From the NCBI GenBank assembly GCA_015064415.1, contig SVSG01000020.1, positions 1-40,167 of the forward strand: a DNA stretch of 40,167 nucleotides, given 5' to 3'. Position numbers and translations under genes: made by a program. Source of the stretch: Oscillospiraceae bacterium. GTDB taxonomy: Bacteria > Bacillota > Clostridia > Oscillospirales > CAG-272. Shown one piece after another: positions 38,055 through 40,167 of the stretch. The notes under the pieces were generated by a model that was not told the DNA's origin, did no database searches, and saw only the letters and a program-made list of their open reading frames with translations. How positions within the stretch are numbered: position 1 is the first letter of the stretch; every line of letters begins with the position of its first letter.

Positions 38055-39998
38055 ATGACAAAACGACTGATCTGCCTGATGCTGGCCATGTTGATGGCAT
38101 TGTGCGTGTTTACGTCCTGCAGTGACGACGGCGATGCTATTGACGATACTGTGAATCAGGCGTCTCGCTTCACCTCTGCGATCAACCTTTGGGTGATCAC
38201 CGAAAGTGAATTGGTCGAGCAGGCAAGCGCTCTTCTTACCGCCGGCTACGATCCCGATGACTACGCCACCGAGGAAAAGCTTGCCAAGCGCACCGAGGAG
38301 GAAAAGGCCACCGTCAACGCCCTCAGCGAGGACGTGAAGGCCGCTTGGGAGCAGCTTGACGATATCGGCGAGGCCATCAACAAGATCACCAAGAAGCAGT
38401 TCAAAACTCAGGTAAACGTCAGATACGTCACCGAGGAGGGCTATTACACCGCCGTCGAGAAGGCGTTTGTGGAGCATGAGGCCGCCATTGCTGAGGCAAA
38501 GAAGAACGGTACCAGCTTGACGCCCGACGTAACGCAGGAGGAGACCGTGCTCAACGAGTACGGCATTCCGGAGCTGAAGTACCCCACCGCATACGATTTC
38601 CAGGTCGACGTTCTCTTTATCGGCTCCGCGCAGAAGTATCGCGAGTACGCCGCAAAGGAATGGATCACCACCGTGGACGATCTGGTGGAGGACTCCGCTG
38701 TTCAGCTTACCTACTTTGTCAGCAGCGTGCTGCTGAACGCCACCTACTTTGACGGTGCATCCTACGCCATTCCCAACAACAACGTGATCGGCGAGTATAC
38801 CTATCTTGCCGTCAACGAGGAGCTGACCAACTATTACCTCACCACCCCTGAAAAGCTGGAGAATTCCTTGTTCAGCAACGAGAGCAAGAAGTTCCTGGAT
38901 TACGTTTACCACAATACCGAGGGAGAGAAGGTCTACCCCATCTACAGCGAAACCGGCAAGGTGGATATGGAGATGCTGCATTACTGGACCTACGCGGTCG
39001 AGGGGAATGAGTACATTCAGGATCCCGCAACCTTCTCGCTGTTCGGCGGCTTCTATTACAAGGATTCCGTGCAGGGCTCCTCGATCAGATCCTTTAACCT
39101 TCTGACCGACCAGCTTTATACCAACAATATCCAGACTAAGCTTTACTACGAAACCACCCCCGGCTACATCACGACGGATCCCAATGCGACTGCGGCTGTC
39201 CGCATCGTCAAGGGCGGCTATGAAAAGCGCGCCGAGCTGGAGCAGATGGGCTACAAGGTCCTGACCGTTGAGGCACCTCGTGCCACTGACGAAGACGTGT
39301 TCGGCTCTATGTTCGCCGTTGGTTCTCATACCAGAGACGAGGGCCGCGCTATGGAGATCATTACCTACATCAACACCAACGCCGAGCTCCGCAACCTTCT
39401 GCAGTACGGTCTGGAGAACGTGAACTATACGCTCAAGTCCGTTACCGACGAGGAGGGCGTTTCCCGCGTATATGCCGAGATGACCCCCACCAACAAGTAC
39501 GTGATGGATCTGGCCAAGACGGGTAATATGTTTGTGGCTTACCCCAACAGCAAGGAGACCGTGAGAGCGTGGGAGTACGGCAAGCTGCAGAATCTGGATG
39601 CCGTAGAGTACCCCACCGTCGGCGTGTACTTCAACCTGGAGGACTACAAGGTAGATGCCAAGGGTATGTGCGTGCTGAACGCCGTATCCGCCAAGTTCAA
39701 GACCAACGTGCTGGATCAGCTGACCGTGCCCGGCCAGATCAAGGAGATCTATGACCGCGCCAGCATCCTGAGCACCGACCACACCAAGATGGCCGAGCTT
39801 TTGCTTGAGCTGATCGGTGAGGAAGTGACCTACACCGCTCCCGGCGCAGAGACGGCCACCACCGTGACCGTAGAGGAGCTTGCGAACGCGCTTCGCATCA
39901 TGAACACCGCGCTGGACGAGGAAAACAACAAGACTGAGCAATCCTTCCATGCATTGTATCAGGATTGGGTGAAGAACAGCGGCGTAAACGAACAGTAA
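38055..39998 (+). CDS. Large lipoprotein of the extracellular solute-binding type
   Basis: The product has 647 residues. The lipoprotein signal peptide is KRLICLMLAMLMALCVFTSC with the lipid Cys at about residue 22. The region AMEIITYINTNAELRNLLQY-GLENVNYTL and the earlier FQVDVLFIGSAQKYREYAAK resemble type 1 sugar-binding proteins of ABC transporters (lipid-anchored receptors). Repeated helical segments after about residue 560 (VPGQIKEIYDRASILSTDHT) form an extra tail. The ATG at 38055 has AAAGGAGG. No permease or ATPase gene adjoins it within the window; the cognate transporter could lie beyond the right edge. The ligand is unknown. Confidence 0.65.
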   Translation: MTKRLICLMLAMLMALCVFTSCSDDGDAIDDTVNQASRFTSAINLWVITESELVEQASALLTAGYDPDDYATEEKLAKRTEEEKATVNALSEDVKAAWEQLDDIGEAINKITKKQFKTQVNVRYVTEEGYYTAVEKAFVEHEAAIAEAKKNGTSLTPDVTQEETVLNEYGIPELKYPTAYDFQVDVLFIGSAQKYREYAAKEWITTVDDLVEDSAVQLTYFVSSVLLNATYFDGASYAIPNNNVIGEYTYLAVNEELTNYYLTTPEKLENSLFSNESKKFLDYVYHNTEGEKVYPIYSETGKVDMEMLHYWTYAVEGNEYIQDPATFSLFGGFYYKDSVQGSSIRSFNLLTDQLYTNNIQTKLYYETTPGYITTDPNATAAVRIVKGGYEKRAELEQMGYKVLTVEAPRATDEDVFGSMFAVGSHTRDEGRAMEIITYINTNAELRNLLQYGLENVNYTLKSVTDEEGVSRVYAEMTPTNKYVMDLAKTGNMFVAYPNSKETVRAWEYGKLQNLDAVEYPTVGVYFNLEDYKVDAKGMCVLNAVSAKFKTNVLDQLTVPGQIKEIYDRASILSTDHTKMAELLLELIGEEVTYTAPGAETATTVTVEELANALRIMNTALDEENNKTEQSFHALYQDWVKNSGVNEQ

Positions 39999-40004
39999 AA
40001 AAGG

Positions 40005-40036
40005 AAGGTGCGGTGCCCCGCGGGGCATCGCACCTT
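40005..40036. terminator. Terminator after the lipoprotein gene
   Basis: AAGGTGCGGTGCCCC pairs with GGGGCATCGCACCTT with one mismatch. It is very stable but has only a short T-run, 7 bases after the stop codon. Confidence 0.75.
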
Positions 40037-40040
40037 TGGT

Positions 40041-40167
40041 ATTAGTGCCTTTAGGCAGTTGAGCGCGAAGCGCGAAACAGACAACCACCCGCTATGCGGG
40101 TGGGCAACAGAGGTTATACCAAAAAATCTCCTAACATGGTACAATAAGATGCTCAAGTCTATTGCAA
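40041..40167. repeat. Second hairpin cluster, possible leader of a transposable element
   Basis: Three palindromes occur in a row: 40046-40057 (TGCC/GGCA), 40063-40073 (GCGC/GCGC) and 40085-40103 (CCACCCGC/GCGGGTGG). They are followed by AT-rich unstructured sequence to the window edge. The CCACCCG stem matches the cluster at 97-119. The arrangement suggests the leader of an IS200/IS605-type or related repeat element continuing past the window; no transposase codons are visible here. Confidence 0.4.

Noticed and set aside
1-40167. rRNA genes, riboswitches and CRISPR arrays
   Set aside because: I looked for conserved rRNA blocks, common riboswitch cores upstream of genes and spaced repeats, and saw none.

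Overview
The window looks like chromosome of a spore-forming member of the Clostridia, probably an uncultured gut or rumen Oscillospirales-like species. The evidence is spoIVA, the Firmicutes order dgt-dnaG-rpoD, strong GGAGG ribosome sites, TTGACA/TATAAT promoters with 17-bp spacers, a collagen-like spore-surface-type protein and a carbohydrate locus. No species name can be given from the sequence alone. It is fairly GC-rich, with frequent short GC palindromes between genes.

Region by region. (1) 1-1800: repeat-rich flank with hairpin clusters at 46-119 and 1593-1756, a MITE-like palindromic repeat at about 141-292, and one membrane-protein gene (405-1304, minus). (2) 1800-7678: a compact integrated element of about 5.9 kb. 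It is bounded by an exact 25-bp duplication of the 3' end of tRNA-Ser(GGA), which lies intact at 7656-7747. It carries a tyrosine integrase, an XRE repressor, two small HTH proteins (one excisionase-like), a replication-type protein, four small plus-strand genes, and a ribbon-helix-helix/Fic pair. No capsid, tail, lysis, relaxase or conjugation gene is visible, so it resembles a phage satellite or minimal integrative element. (3) 7881-22414: a carbohydrate-type locus with two AraC regulators, an arabinose/fucose-isomerase-like enzyme, a WbsX/GH99-like protein, a DUF4838 protein, three SGNH esterases, a GH20-like hexosaminidase and an ADP-ribosylglycohydrolase-family protein. None of these has a signal peptide and no transporter is present, so the set looks cytoplasmic; its substrate is unknown. 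A collagen-like repeat protein (18821-20166, minus) interrupts it. (4) 22461-24470 (minus): an atypical GyrB/ParE-type topoisomerase subunit with no A subunit next to it. (5) 24660-32089: one probable operon of murD, three M42 peptidases, a methionine-gamma-lyase-like PLP enzyme, a lipoprotein and a cysteine desulfurase, with stop/start overlaps at several junctions. (6) 32196-33674: spoIVA behind a sequence matching a sigma-E promoter. (7) 33889-37802: dgt-dnaG-rpoD. (8) 38055-39998: a large solute-binding-type lipoprotein, then a terminator and a second hairpin cluster at the window end.

The strongest candidate for something undescribed is the tRNA-Ser element. Its Fic protein has Gln where the catalytic His of the Fic motif should be, and it is coupled to an RHH protein. 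Their promoter region shares a 12-bp operator, present three times, with the divergent small-gene operon. The element also has a switch in which two divergent promoters overlap at their -10 boxes. The second candidate is the cytoplasmic glycan locus with its ADP-ribosylglycohydrolase fused to a C-terminal beta-rich domain. Assignments rest on motifs read by eye; no database search was possible.
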